NCBI RefSeq assembly: GCF_051020975.1
Contig: NC_135040.1
Location: 613,501 to 677,500, forward strand
DNA: 64,000 bases
Source of the DNA: Osmia lignaria lignaria
Taxonomy: Eukaryota; Arthropoda; Insecta; Hymenoptera; Megachilidae
Direction of reading: 5' to 3'
Part shown: positions 42,588 to 53,677 of the stretch, piece after piece
Numbering within the stretch: the first letter of the stretch is position 1
Layout: each line of letters starts with the position of its first letter
Notes under the pieces: generated by a model
What the model saw: only the letters and a program-made list of their open reading frames with translations
The model's database searches: none
What the model was told of the DNA's origin: nothing
Made by a program: the position numbers and the translations under genes

Positions 42588-43974
42588 TTCCAGGGTTATA
42601 TGTTGAAACGCTCAAGAACTGGTATTCTGATTATAATTTTTCGACAAATTATGAAAAGTTTATGAAACTCTTCAAAAATACGTTAATTTAGAAGCTTTAT
42701 TAGATACAGGTATTAATGTAATCATATTTTTTCGTACCTATCTATCACCGTAAAGATACGATCAGCTTGAGACAAGCTACGGATACGAAGTTGCAATTAC
42801 CAATCTACTAGGTTTCGCTCGTAAGTCATGTTGGTGGGACGGTTCAATAATTAACTTCGCGAGGAAATCGGTTATCGAGATGATATTATTCGATCTCTTA
42901 GTCTCCTGTAATAGCGGCAACCACCCACCAGTGAACGAAGTCTTGTCATTTCACTTACGGAATTCAATTTAGGTGTAAAATGTAGGGTGGCGGTTGTCCC
43001 AAATCTAGCCGTTATGTCCTTCCTTTTTAGATAACGAATTCCACATTATTATAATAGACTGTTGGTAATGGCTTGAAAATAAAGATCACGAGTTAATGGA
43101 GAAATTGTAGACAGTGAGAGAAAGCCAGATGAAGAAACGGAACAGAGCGAATCGAAGATATAGATGTCAAAGTTTTCTTCATTTTCTTTTTATCACTTTT
43201 GTCCTTCTACTTACAAATAATTCAATAATTTTTACTGCTGGATCGACTTAGTACAATCTCGATTTTGTTTATTTTCTTTTTTTCAAGTAACATTATTGAG
43301 TAATATTCTTTATCAGTATTCGAGTACTATTAGAAACGTCTTTATTAAACATTGTAAAGCATAACTTTTTTTATTTAACATAGAATCAGCCTTTGATAAA
43401 ACTATTAAATGGAATTAGTTAAATGTTTAACAAACCGTAAAGAAAAATGTCCTTTTCTCACTGCTTGACGTGTTTTACTTTCTTCAATTTTTTTTTATCC
43501 TTTGCCTGATTTTAATGACTAATCTTTTAGCTTTTATATTGCAATGGTTATTATTGAGCTAAGGTCAATAGAAATAAACTTATTTAAAAATATTTTGAGT
43601 TGTTGTCCATCATGTAATGACTGTTTAACAGAATAACGAGAACATAAAATAATTATTAATATGAATATTCATTAACTTAACATAAAAGTAACTCTTCTTT
43701 AATCTGTGTGTACTATGAATTTTAAATAATGGAATTTGACTTTGGAAAATCAGTGTTGTAATAACTGAACTGGTGGATTTGTATAACAGTTAATATGTAA
43801 TTTTTTTAAATGAAACGAAACATGGACTTAAGTTCATAAATATTGAAATCTATAAATATACAAGGTGTCCCAAAAATTGTGGTACAATCTGTCGGATAGT
43901 AATTCTGTATGCAAAAATAAGACGAAAAAGAAAGAATAACAGTTTTGAGTAATTACACTGTCCAACAAATTTAA
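42588..43974. other. AT-rich stretch without a gene
   Basis: No domain, RNA gene or clear repeat unit found on either strand apart from ACAAGGTGTCCCAAAAATTG near 43860, which looks like an element end. Confidence 0.5.
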
Positions 43975-44110
43975 ACTCTTTCTCTGTTTTACAATAGCCA
44001 CTGGATGATCGCTGTAGAGCTTATCGGCCTGAATACGAATCCGAAAACCGAATTGCTCTATCATTCTTAGTTTTCGAAAAACACGAGATTTTGAAAAAAC
44101 ATGTGTTTTG
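43975..44110 (-). repeat. Dispersed repeat D, copy 1
   Basis: ACAATAGCCACTGGATGATC, CCGAAAACCGAATTG, GTTTTCGAAAAACACGAGAT. The same words appear inverted at 57340-57480. Confidence 0.75.
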
Positions 44111-44214
44111 GAGGAAATTTATTTATTACGCGGAAACTAAAAACGTTAGAACATTCGCATTGGTCTTAAAAGATAGAGGAGAGTTTCTTGAATATATTAA
44201 TGTAATAGTTATTA

Positions 44215-45128
44215 CAGTAAAACCTGGATAAATGCAACCAAGATTGGGACCCAGTGGTTGCATTTATCGAAGCGAGGTGTCGAATCTCGGGTTACATGCG
44301 ACGACCAGCCAAGCGTGAACGTAGAAAGGGACAGACAGTGGCGGAAAGAGAGAGGTCCGATGATGAGAGGAAAGAGCCGAAACGTATCGGTGTGACTAAT
44401 ACTAATTCAACTATAAAACTTTTTTATTTTTGACTTTTTTTTATTGAAACTTTTACTAACGCATTGGTGAAATTTTTCTGATTAAAATGGTACCAAACAC
44501 GATATAGTTTCAATTATAATTACTTGTTAAAATTGATGTAAAAGTTTGGCGAAAAGCAACAGAGATCGAAAACAAAACCAGTCGCGGTGTCGGCTCTGGT
44601 TTCAAAGGTTTCATTTATCCATGCAAGGTGGCGATTCTAGGCATTTAACGTTGCATTTATCCAAGCGAGGTGTCGATTCTGGGCATTTAATGTTGTATTT
44701 ATCCAAGCGAGGTGTCGATTCTGCGTCCGTACACATGTTTTGTATTCAGCCGACATGCCGATTCTGTGTCCGTACACATCTTTTGTATTCAGCCGACATC
44801 ATTTATATTCAGTCGTGGTGTCAATTCTATGTTGTTTATTCTATTACTATTGTTTATAAATATAATTCAAACTATATCATGTTTGGTGTCATTTTAATCA
44901 GAAAAATCTCACAAATGCGTTAGTAAAAGTTTCATTAAGAAAAAGTTAAATATTAAAATGTTTTATCGTTCAATTAGTATTAGTCACACCGATATTACGG
45001 TCGGATCATATTACACGGTTTTCTCGTCGAGCGGCTCGGTTCGTCTAGGGGGATCCCCCCAAGTGGAGGGGATAGCGATGTTGCATATATCCAGCTAAAC
45101 TTTTGTTGCATATATCCAGCTTTTACTG
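44215..45128. mobile_element. Pogo-type MITE, 914 bp, TA duplication (copy 2)
   Basis: CAGTAAAACCTGGATAAATG at 44215 and an inverse-type end CCAGCTTTTACTG at 45128, with TA on both sides (44213-44214, 45129-45130). It has the same inner inverted repeat and the same tandem unit GCGAGGTGTCGATTC (about three copies) as copy 1. The right end holds two tandem copies of TTGCATATATCCAGC, so the terminus itself is duplicated. Confidence 0.9.
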
Positions 45129-45130
45129 TA

Positions 45131-45345
45131 TTACTTTTGTATTTTTAAGAAAAGTTCTTTATCTAGCGCAAATTCTCTATACAGTACCAAATTTGGTAGA
45201 CATTTCCAAAGAAGAAACTATATGAGATAAGTGTTGGAGCTGTATGCAATTCGAGTAAATCGAAAAAATATCTGCCGGTGTTGCGTGCACGGCGTTTTGC
45301 CGCTAGACGGCCATAGTTAGCTCTCTTCGCCTAGTCAGTGTCGTA
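45131..45345 (-). repeat. Dispersed repeat E, copy 1 (inverted relative to 55083-55295)
   Basis: TACTTTTGTATTTTTAAG, CAGTACCAAATTTGGTAG, GGCGTTTTGCCGC and CTTCGCCTAGTCAG all recur in inverse order at 55083-55295. Confidence 0.85.
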
Positions 45346-45519
45346 GCTACGCGTGATAAACACCAATGGTGGGGTTCAATGTGTATCCAATTTTTACACC
45401 TATAATGTTTGATTTTATTTCTAATGTAGACGCGATTATTCCAACGGTTTCGGCGAGACAATGTAACGCGATGATTTAACGGTTTTTGGCGAGACATCTC
45501 CAGATCCTTCGAGAATGAA

Positions 45520-45944
45520 TAAAATAATTTTTAACAAAAAATACAACCGACTTCGAAATGCACTAAAAAGTATGAAATAATTTCTACTTCATTTGTACAA
45601 ATACCCAACAGCTATTAATAAAACCTATTCACTCGTTAAATAGTATACTAAATACATTTCCACCTTTTCGGAGGCGGCGCAAAATTAAAAATACCCGAAT
45701 ATACGATGCTGCCAATAACGATTTGATAGGTTGCCGACGCCTGAACTAGGATCTCTCTAGTAGAAGAAAAATTTTTAATTTTGCGCCGCCTCCGAAAAGG
45801 TTGAAATGTATTTAATATACCATTTAACGAGTAAATAGGTTTTATTAATAGCTGTTGGGTATTTGCATAAATCAAGTACAAATTATTTCATATGTTTTGG
45901 TGCATTTCGAAGTCGGTTGTATTTTTTGTTAAAAATTATTTTAT
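45520..45944. mobile_element. Fold-back MITE family A, full copy 2
   Basis: Same arms as 24722-25146, including CTTTTCGGAGGCGGCGC in both. The middle carries ACGATTTGATAGG. The flank from 45945 matches the flank of copy 1. Confidence 0.85.
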
Positions 45945-46137
45945 TTCACACTTTTTAGTGGAACGAGCAGTACAATTTGTAGGATGTCGTAAGGTGGTTT
46001 ACCGTTCTTATTGATTAATTGCAATAACGATAGTTTTTAACGATAATAAGTTCCATATATTTTTGCAAGTGGGATCATCGCGGAAATATCTCTTATTAAA
46101 TGCGAAAGGTTTCATCGCAATCAGTATGTACATACAC

Positions 46138-46286
46138 TGAGTCCCATCGAAGTTATCGCAGTGAAGTTGGCTACACATTCACTAACACATTCACGCCGCG
46201 TCGTCGGCACCTCGCCCATCGGCTCATCGACGCGGCGTGAATGTGTTAGTGCGCCAACTTCACTGCGACAGCTTCGATAGAACTCA
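46138..46286. mobile_element. Palindromic MITE, copy 2
   Basis: TGAGTCCCATCGAAG...CTTCGATAGAACTCA with the shared block TCGCAGTGAAGTTGGC and AACACATTCACGCCGCG. The arms carry a few differences and a small deletion, unlike the perfect copy at 14741. It sits inside the terminus of the pogo-like transposon, between ACACTGA and CAAGGAG. Confidence 0.85.
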
Positions 46287-46494
46287 CAAGGAGACCTCAC
46301 AGCTGTTGGGTCATCGATTTTGATATAGCTTTTTCTGGTGAATCTTGATGAAAAATAAGTTGACCCATGTTTGGCTGTTTTTGTCAATACTCAATATTTA
46401 AGGAGATATTTAATGTTTTAATTCTCTGATTTCCTTAAATATTAAATTAGTACAATGGTTTTCAGCAGGTGTGTTAGGGAAACGGGTAAAGTAG

Positions 46495-46504
46495 TAGGTT
46501 CGTT
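46495..46504 (+). repeat. LINE target-site duplication, left
   Basis: TAGGTTCGTT, repeated exactly at 51011-51020 on the other side of the LINE. Confidence 0.9.
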
Positions 46505-46851
46505 CAGGTTCTCGTCCGCCCATACGACTTAGGGCTACTACCGGTTCTCGTCCGGAGTGTAAAGTAAAGTGATAAAACCGTCCATAAAGCAAACAAATAA
46601 GCATACAAAAGAACATCTTAGTGTAAACAAATCATAATCAATAAATAAAAAGATAGCTAATAATACGCACGTAATCGCGGAGAGAATACTAGTGAAGAAT
46701 TTCACAATCTAACCTAAATAATGACAACGACGCCTCGAGCAAAAGAGAGCAATCACAATACAAATTTAATGAACTCATAGTCAAACCAAAGAAAAGAAAA
46801 CTGCAAAGTCAACAAACCGATGAGACACAATTGAAAAGCCCGAAGGTAAAA

Positions 46852-47979
46852 ATGTCAAAATATAAGGCAATCTACAATGTACCTACAGGAAACAAAAGCG
46901 ACGCGCTAAGCGACGATGACTCGGACATCGATACAGAGCAAGAAGACGCAACCACCACAAAGAAAGGAAGATCGACAAACTCAGCCAAGACACCAAACAC
47001 CAAGCAAGTAAAGAATCCACCACCTTTGGTTATACATGGGGAAATCAATGAACACTATAAATTCCTAACCAAAATAAAAGATATGTTAAAAAACAAGTTC
47101 TATATAAGATACAACAAGGGCTACACAGAAGTTTTTACAACATGTAAATCAGATTATCAACTATTAAAAGACCAGTGGCAAAATACTAATGTACAGTTTC
47201 ATACTTTCACAGAAAAAGAAAACAAAAAACGCATATTCGTAATCAGGGGACTCCATGCAGAATCTAACGCAGCACAAATGCTGGATGAATTAAAAGAACT
47301 AGGCTTCAACGCAATCCAGATAAACTTAACGAAGAACACAGCAAGACCACTATTTATGGTAACATTCAGTGCCGACACAACACTATCCCACCTGAAACAA
47401 AAAGTACAATATCTCAGCTACACAAAAATAACATGGGAAAATTACATAAATAAAAGAAGGATAACTCAGTGCCATAGGTGCCAAGAGTGGGGACACGCTA
47501 CAGCCAACTGTTACGCAGAACCAATTTGCTTAAAATGTGCTGAAAAGCATTTAACAAGAGATTGTACTAAATCTAAAAACTTGCCTGCTAAATGTGCCAA
47601 CTGCAATGGGGATCACCCAGCGAATGCAACAATATGCATAGCATATCAAAGAAGAGTCAGCACACTCTCAAGTAAAAATAATGTTTCCAACGCTAAGACA
47701 GCACCAAAAGTTAAAACTGCAAACTACGATGTCAGACAGTTTCCTAAATTTAAAACCGCACCGTCATCAACAATAAATGCCTGGAACACAATAAATAAGA
47801 ATCCGCAAAACACTACTATCATAAGCAAACCAGAAGAAAATACTAGGCTAATGAATGAAGAAAGCACACCTCCAAGCTACGCTAGCAACCAGTACTCCAA
47901 GATCACAGAATTGACAAGAGAAATTAACAAAATAAATCAGATCTGCAAAGGTAAAACTGGTAAAGGAACTAAGAATTAA
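46852..47979 (+). CDS. LINE ORF1 (Gag-like, CCHC zinc knuckles)
   Basis: The first ATG in frame is 46852. The frame is open further upstream to about 46696 and reads like protein there, with a KPKKRK nuclear-signal-like stretch, so the true start may have been lost or may lie in another frame (an ATG at 46721 is out of frame). It continues with an acidic Ser/Thr segment, a PRE_C2HC-type region (about 150-230 residues in: FVIRGLHAESNAAQMLDEL), then three Cys/His units CHRCQEWGHATANC, CLKCAEKHLTRDC and CANCNGDHPANATIC. ORF1 proteins of jockey elements bind element RNA. It ends at TAA 47977-47979, 72 bp before ORF2. Confidence 0.9.
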   Translation: MSKYKAIYNVPTGNKSDALSDDDSDIDTEQEDATTTKKGRSTNSAKTPNTKQVKNPPPLVIHGEINEHYKFLTKIKDMLKNKFYIRYNKGYTEVFTTCKSDYQLLKDQWQNTNVQFHTFTEKENKKRIFVIRGLHAESNAAQMLDELKELGFNAIQINLTKNTARPLFMVTFSADTTLSHLKQKVQYLSYTKITWENYINKRRITQCHRCQEWGHATANCYAEPICLKCAEKHLTRDCTKSKNLPAKCANCNGDHPANATICIAYQRRVSTLSSKNNVSNAKTAPKVKTANYDVRQFPKFKTAPSSTINAWNTINKNPQNTTIISKPEENTRLMNEESTPPSYASNQYSKITELTREINKINQICKGKTGKGTKN

Positions 47980-48051
47980 ATTGCAACAGTGTCAATCAAA
48001 AATGGACCAATTTCAAATATTTGTTGAATTTTCAAATCAGTTGGAAGCAGA

Positions 48052-50721
48052 ATGGACAGCCTAAAAATCTGTAGTTGGAATGCAAATGGACTAAGAAGCA
48101 GAGTAGGAGAATTAATAGAGTACCTTGACAGGACAAAAATAGATATTCTACTACTAAATGAAACTAAATATACTACTAAGGATAAATTTAAGATAAAAAA
48201 CTATACCTGCTACAGAAAAGAACGAGAAAACTCTGCAGGTGGGGTGGCTGTGCTAGTTAAAAATAATATTCCACATAAACTACTCAATGTCGACAATAAT
48301 ATGACATTGGAGGCAGTAGGAATTAGGTTATCAGGCATTAACCTGATATCTGTATATAGAAGACCAAATGTAGTGCTTAAGTATCAAGACGTGGAGAAAC
48401 TGATGAACACAGGGAACAAGGTACTGATCGTAGGTGACCTGAACGCAACGCACCTGACATGGAACTGCAATAGGAACAACAAGAGTGGCAAAATATTACT
48501 CAATTACACACAAAATAATAACTGCACTATATTATATCCCAACGAGCCAACCAATTACCCACCAAACAATACAACACCATCAACTATAGACATAGCAATC
48601 AACAAAAATGTCAGAAACATCTCAGACATAGAAGTGCAACACGAATTAAGCTCAGATCACAATCCGATACTGTTCTACCTAGGTGCACAACATAAAACCA
48701 ACCAAACTAAAAGGCTATACATTTATGAAGAAGCATATTGGAAGAAATTTCGTAAGATGCTGAACGATAGAGTACAAATTACGTCTAATATTCCGACAAC
48801 GCACGGAATAGACAGGGAAGTGCAGAAATTAACAAACAATATAAACTATTGCATCCAGCAAGCAGTGCCAACCAAAGAACTCACTAGCATTAATGAGAGA
48901 CTCCCCCATGTGATACTAGAACTAATTAAAAACAGAAATAAGGTACGGAAAAGATGGCAACGAACAAGAATGGCCCAGGACAGGATTGAATACTACAGGC
49001 TAAACAGAGATATCAAGAAGAAAATAATCGAGCACAAAAATAAAAGATGGGAAAAACAATTGCAAAAATTAAATCCTAAGGATAATTCTCTATGGAGAAT
49101 GACCAAAATTTTCAAAACAGAACACCACCCAGTACCAACATTAGAAAAAAATGACTCTGAAGCCATAACAGCTCAAGACAAAGCCAATCTACTAGCCACA
49201 CACTTCGAGGATGTCCACAACATCGATCTCACAAATAATACAGAACATCAGGAAAATGTTATAAAAACAGTGAGAGACTATATGGAAAGCACACCAACCT
49301 CAGACGCCTACAAATACTATACTAATCCCAAAGAAATAGCTGAAGAAATTAAGAAACTGCCCTCCCGCAAGGCACCTGGAATAGACACCATACAGAACAT
49401 AATCCTCAAAAACATCCCAAAGAAAGTAATAGTACAAATAATGTACATAATAAACGCATCACTAAAATTGGCTTACTTCACGACACACTGGAAAACCGGA
49501 CTCATAACTCCAATATTAAAACCCGGAAAGAAAAGCAACGACCCAAGCAGCTACAGACCCATTAGCCTACTAAGCACACTTAGCAAGCTAACAGAAAAGA
49601 TAATTCTGAAACGCTTTAAGCATAATATCATCTTGGACGAACAATTTGGCTTTAGACAGAAGCATAACACGGTCCAATAGGTGACAAGAATAGTGAATGA
49701 TATCAGCATTAATTTTAACCGCGACAAAGTAACAGCTATGGTCCTTTTAGACATCGAAAAAGCCTTTGATAAGGTATGGATCGATGCAATAATATACAAA
49801 ATGATAGCCTTCGGTTACCCACCAACACTCATCAAATTTACCTACTTCTACCTACAAAACAGACACCTAATTGTAACACTGGAAGGAGCAAAGTCCACCA
49901 AGCGCAAAGCAAGGGCTGGAGTACACCAGGGGTCGGTACTCGGACCCAAACTGTTCATTATTTTCATTAACGACATACCGATATACGCTAAAACAAACGC
50001 AGCATTATTCGCTGACGATCTAGCGATCTACGCGCACTCCTTCTCAGCCATAGTAGCAGCAAAGCAGCTGCAAACACACATCTACATATTAGAGAAATAC
50101 TACAAAGACTGGAAAATCGTAGTAAATAAGGCCAAAACGGAAGTGATCATATTCACAAGGAAAAGGAAAGACAACAAAATCTTTCAACCCATAACTGTAT
50201 ACGGCCACCCGACTACTCCAACACACATAGTCAAATACCTAGGCGTCCACCTCGACAGCAAACTAACATACTACATGCACATCAAAAACATCATCAGGAA
50301 AACTTACTCCGTCATCAAGAAACTATACCCGCTGATGGTCAACGACTCCCCCTTAACAATTAATAATAAAAAGCTTATCTACAAAATGCTCCTACGGCCC
50401 ATAATCACGTACGCAGCACCGGTCTGGTGCAGTGTGGCCAAATCACATCTAAAGCACTTACAAATTCTACAGAACAGATGTCTACGGATGATACTCTCCG
50501 TTAATAGATACACACCTATCACCTTTCTTCATGAAGAATCCGAAATTGATCTCATTGACGACTACATCAAGGGTTTAGCTGAAAAATTTTACCAAAATCA
50601 ACTAGAGAACAACAGACTACTACATAGCATTACTAGTTTAAGAAGCTACAATTTACCATTTGAATATAAACACAAGTTACCTTACGACAAATTACTTATA
50701 TTTAACATGATCAAAGATTAG
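48052..50721 (+). pseudogene. LINE ORF2: endonuclease and reverse transcriptase, one amber stop
   Basis: ATG at 48052. The endonuclease has SWNANGLRSR, LLLNETK, IVGDLNATHLTW and SSDHNPI. The RT has LDIEKAFDKVW (motif A), GVHQGSVLGPKLF (motif B), FADDLAIYAHS (motif C) and YLGVHLDSKL. The frame runs about 890 codons to 50721. The only break is TAG at 49678-49680 between NTVQ and VTRIVND, where a Gln codon (CAG) is likely by one transition. Everything on both sides reads cleanly, so this copy died recently or depends on readthrough. Confidence 0.93.
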
Positions 50722-51010
50722 AAGCTAAGATATCACTTAGTCTAGCGAATTTTTATACGTAGGTTTTTCTAATTCGTTTTCCTGCAGATAATAAGTATTA
50801 TCCCATAGACCGCAAATGTAATTATGTGCTAAACCAAAGAACTTCTTAAAACCACAAATTAAAACGGTAGATTAAGCTCTATAGACTGAGCAGGCGCTAC
50901 GTTAGCTACTGCATTTCCATGTTAAGTGCCTTTATATATCTATACTTAAATGTATAAATGTACAAAAAATTGTTATTATTTTCTAATAAAAGTGTTTTAC
51001 AAAAAAAAAT
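50722..51010 (+). other. LINE 3' UTR and A-rich tail
   Basis: AT-rich, with AATAAAA at about 50985 and a short A tail before the duplication. Confidence 0.8.
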
Positions 51011-51020
51011 TAGGTTCGTT
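51011..51020 (+). repeat. LINE target-site duplication, right
   Basis: TAGGTTCGTT, identical to 46495-46504. Confidence 0.9.
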
Positions 51021-51552
51021 GAACTACGCCAGCTCGAGTTCAAATCCCGTCAGGGGCTAGTTCATTTTTCTCTCCATTTTTTTTGTTTTTTTTCTGATTT
51101 TTTTTGTTCTTTTTTGCTTTTTCTTTTTTTAAATTTATTATAATTGCGTTATATATATTGTATTATTTACAATGTATGGGATGATACATATCGTAGAAAC
51201 ACGAAAAACATAAGTGTTTTCGACAATATGAACATTTAATAAAGGCTGATGCATTGCAAGAGCACTTTGCTTTTCTTACACTATCCGGAAAACATACTTG
51301 GTTAACATTCAAAAGAACCGATCTATCGGATATTAATTTGGTCATATACCAAGAGTACCTGATCATATCTTTAAAAATCGGTGCGCATAATTGGTGATGA
51401 ATTAAGGAATGTATTTTTATTGCATCCTCCCTGGTTGATAATTCGCGGCCGGTTTGTAAAATTTCAATTGAATTTTGTAATCTATTTATAAAATTCTTTA
51501 CTTGTTTATGTAATCATGTTTTTCTTTAATTCCACCTCCTCCTTCAATTCCC
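51021..51552 (-). pseudogene. Inverted, deleted copy of the pogo-like transposase 3' end
   Basis: Continues the left arm: T-rich tail, then on the minus strand the C-terminus (RKAKCSCNASAFIKCSYCRK) back to the KNFI region. It then jumps at CTTG (51501-51504) to sequence matching 52433-52388 (IEGGGGIKEKHDY), so about 800 bp is deleted. It stops matching near 51552. Confidence 0.85.
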
Positions 51553-51876
51553 AGCAATGTATAACGAACAAAACACTGATAAACCTCTCCTTTTAGAATT
51601 AGAACATCAGCTCTCCTGCTTCGCAGTCAGTCTTCAAAAAAAACAGCGTGCAGTAACTTTTAATTTCACAGTATTCTGTATTACTTGAATAGTTTTTGTT
51701 GTAGATTTCATTATTTATATTAATATCCCTATATTTATCCATATATTTATCCTTATATTAATCCATATATTTATCTTTATATTTATCCATATATATATCC
51801 ATATATTTATCCATATATTTATCCTTATATTTATCCGTATACATATATACACATACATACATATAATAGATGAAAA
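51553..51876. other. Leader of the intact transposase, with a minisatellite
   Basis: AT-rich DNA. 51718-51862 is made of TATATTTATCC-type units of about 12 bp. No clear promoter or second terminus of the transposon is visible here. Confidence 0.5.
51718..51862 (+). repeat. ATATTTATCC minisatellite
   Basis: About a dozen imperfect units of (C)ATATATTTATC, ending shortly before the transposase ATG. Confidence 0.9.
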
Positions 51877-53574
51877 ATGGAATCACAAGTGGAACAAATT
51901 TTGATGCACTATACGAAGCAAGAGATTACAGACGCTTTAGAGATTTGCCGCCGTATAATTAATAATTTAAGCCTTACAGAAGAATTACCTACTGATAAGA
52001 TCGGTAGAAAAGCCGAATTGATAGGCCAAGAATTTGCGAAATGCATAATAACAGTGTTGGAAGAGTGTAATTTTGAAAATACAGAAGAATTGTATTTGGA
52101 GGATGAAACTTTACCCGAAGAAGATACAACAGATACAACAGGTGAAGAAACAAATTCACCAAATATAAGTGCATCATCGTCATCAACAAGCTCATCATCA
52201 TCAACATCATCGATCTCGTCACCAGAAGTCGAAACAATTAAAATATCTGATTTTGTACCGATAGATATTAAAATTAAAATTATTCAGATTGCAAAAGAAC
52301 ATCCCAACTGGAGTTTAAAGACTTTACAACGCCATGGATGCCAAGCACTTCGACGAAAAGATTATTTGAATCGCTGGATAAAAGAAATTGAAGGAGGAGG
52401 TGGAATTAAAGAAAAACATGATTACATAAACAAATACACACATGACCGTTTTATAGAAGCGAGAAATAACAAAAAACCTGTAACAACCAGAATGCTGCAA
52501 CAGTGGGCCTCATCTGCAGCTGTACAATTTCAAAATGAAAACTTCCACTTTACGGCTTCTGATTCGTGGGTTACAAAATCTAAAGCTACTTATAAAATAG
52601 CACAAAGAAAAGTAACTCGTTATATAAAATCCAGAAATGTTCTAGATTTAACAAAAATATTGAAACAAGCGGAAAAGTTCCAAAAACGATTATCTCATTT
52701 TATACCAAATTTTGACCCTCAATTTGTAATAAATACAGACCAAACAAGCTGTGAATATCGTACTAGCGTACATAGAAGCTTAACATATAAAGGAGAGAAA
52801 GCAGTAGAAGTGTTTCTCGGAGATTTCAACAAAGTAACGCATAGTTATACGGCACAGTATGCATTAACTGCAGCAGGAAGCCTGCTGCCACACGTTTTCC
52901 TCTGCATGCAAGAGGTAAAAGGCAATTTTGGACCTCGTGTTCAAGAAAATGTCGAGGCCTTAATGCAACGGTATAAAAACGTAATCGTTACAGCATCTAA
53001 ATCCGGAAAATTAACAAAAAATCATATTGCAATGTTTGTACAACGCATAATCAGTCCATATTGTGAGAATAACAAATTCCTCTTAATTCTGGATTCATGG
53101 GGCGGACAGACAGACGTTGCTTATTTTAATAGCATTTTTACAGACGATGATGGAAATTGTACATCAACGTTAGAAATTATTCCGCCACATTGTACTCCGT
53201 ATTGCCAACCCTGTGATGCTTACTTTTTCCGACAAGTAAAGAATTTTATAAAAAGATTACAAAATTCAATTGAAATTTTACAAACCGGCCGCGAATTATC
53301 AACCAGGGAGGATGCAATAAAAATACATTCCTTAATTCATCACCAATTATGCGCACCAATTTTTAAAGATATGATCAGGTACTTTTGGTATATGACCAAA
53401 TTAATATCCGATAGATCGGTTTTTTTGAATGTTAACCAAGTATGTTTTCCGGATAGTGTAAGAAAAGCAAAGTGCTCTTGCAATGCATCAGCTTTTATTA
53501 AATGTTCATATTGTCGAAAGCAATTATGTTTTTCGTGTTTCTACGATATGTATCATCCCATACATTGTAAATAA
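51877..53574 (+). CDS. Intact pogo/IS630-like DDD transposase with C-terminal Cys/His cluster
   Basis: 565 codons from ATG 51877 without a break. Residues 75-115 are acidic then Ser-rich (a linker). About 130-172 is a first HTH-like unit (NWSLKTLQRHGCQALRRK), and 187-250 a CENPB-type second unit (FHFTASDSWVTKSK, then QRKVTRYI). The catalytic domain has NTDQT (D288), LLILDSWGG (D406) and PPHCTPYCQPCD (D447). The second and third Asp have 40 residues between them, wider than the roughly 30-37 I know for pogo relatives. The tail (533-564) has C533, C535, C543, C546, C551, C554, H560, H563 and C564, a likely zinc site. It probably acts in the nucleus on the element ends. Copy A (18276-20205) is a relic of the same protein. 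Confidence 0.85.
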   Translation: MESQVEQILMHYTKQEITDALEICRRIINNLSLTEELPTDKIGRKAELIGQEFAKCIITVLEECNFENTEELYLEDETLPEEDTTDTTGEETNSPNISASSSSTSSSSSTSSISSPEVETIKISDFVPIDIKIKIIQIAKEHPNWSLKTLQRHGCQALRRKDYLNRWIKEIEGGGGIKEKHDYINKYTHDRFIEARNNKKPVTTRMLQQWASSAAVQFQNENFHFTASDSWVTKSKATYKIAQRKVTRYIKSRNVLDLTKILKQAEKFQKRLSHFIPNFDPQFVINTDQTSCEYRTSVHRSLTYKGEKAVEVFLGDFNKVTHSYTAQYALTAAGSLLPHVFLCMQEVKGNFGPRVQENVEALMQRYKNVIVTASKSGKLTKNHIAMFVQRIISPYCENNKFLLILDSWGGQTDVAYFNSIFTDDDGNCTSTLEIIPPHCTPYCQPCDAYFFRQVKNFIKRLQNSIEILQTGRELSTREDAIKIHSLIHHQLCAPIFKDMIRYFWYMTKLISDRSVFLNVNQVCFPDSVRKAKCSCNASAFIKCSYCRKQLCFSCFYDMYHPIHCK

Positions 53575-53677
53575 TACAATATATATAACGCAATTATAAT
53601 AAATTAAAAAAAAGAAAAAGCAAAAAAGAACAAAAAAAAATCAGAAAAAAACAAAAAAAATGGAGAGAAAAATGAAG

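Larger units (their letters stand above)
46505..51010 (+). mobile_element. Near-full-length jockey-like LINE, 4,506 bp
   Basis: Starts CAGGTTCTCGTCCG, ends in an A-rich tail (TAATAAAAGTGTTTTACAAAAAAAAAT), and is bounded by an exact 10-bp duplication. The 5' leader repeats GGTTCTCGTCCG at 46507 and 46543, that is at +3 and +39; jockey elements use internal downstream promoters, so this may be promoter sequence (inference). It carries ORF1 and ORF2. It lies in the tRNA-like part of the pogo-like element. The exact duplication and good frames point to recent insertion. Confidence 0.93.
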
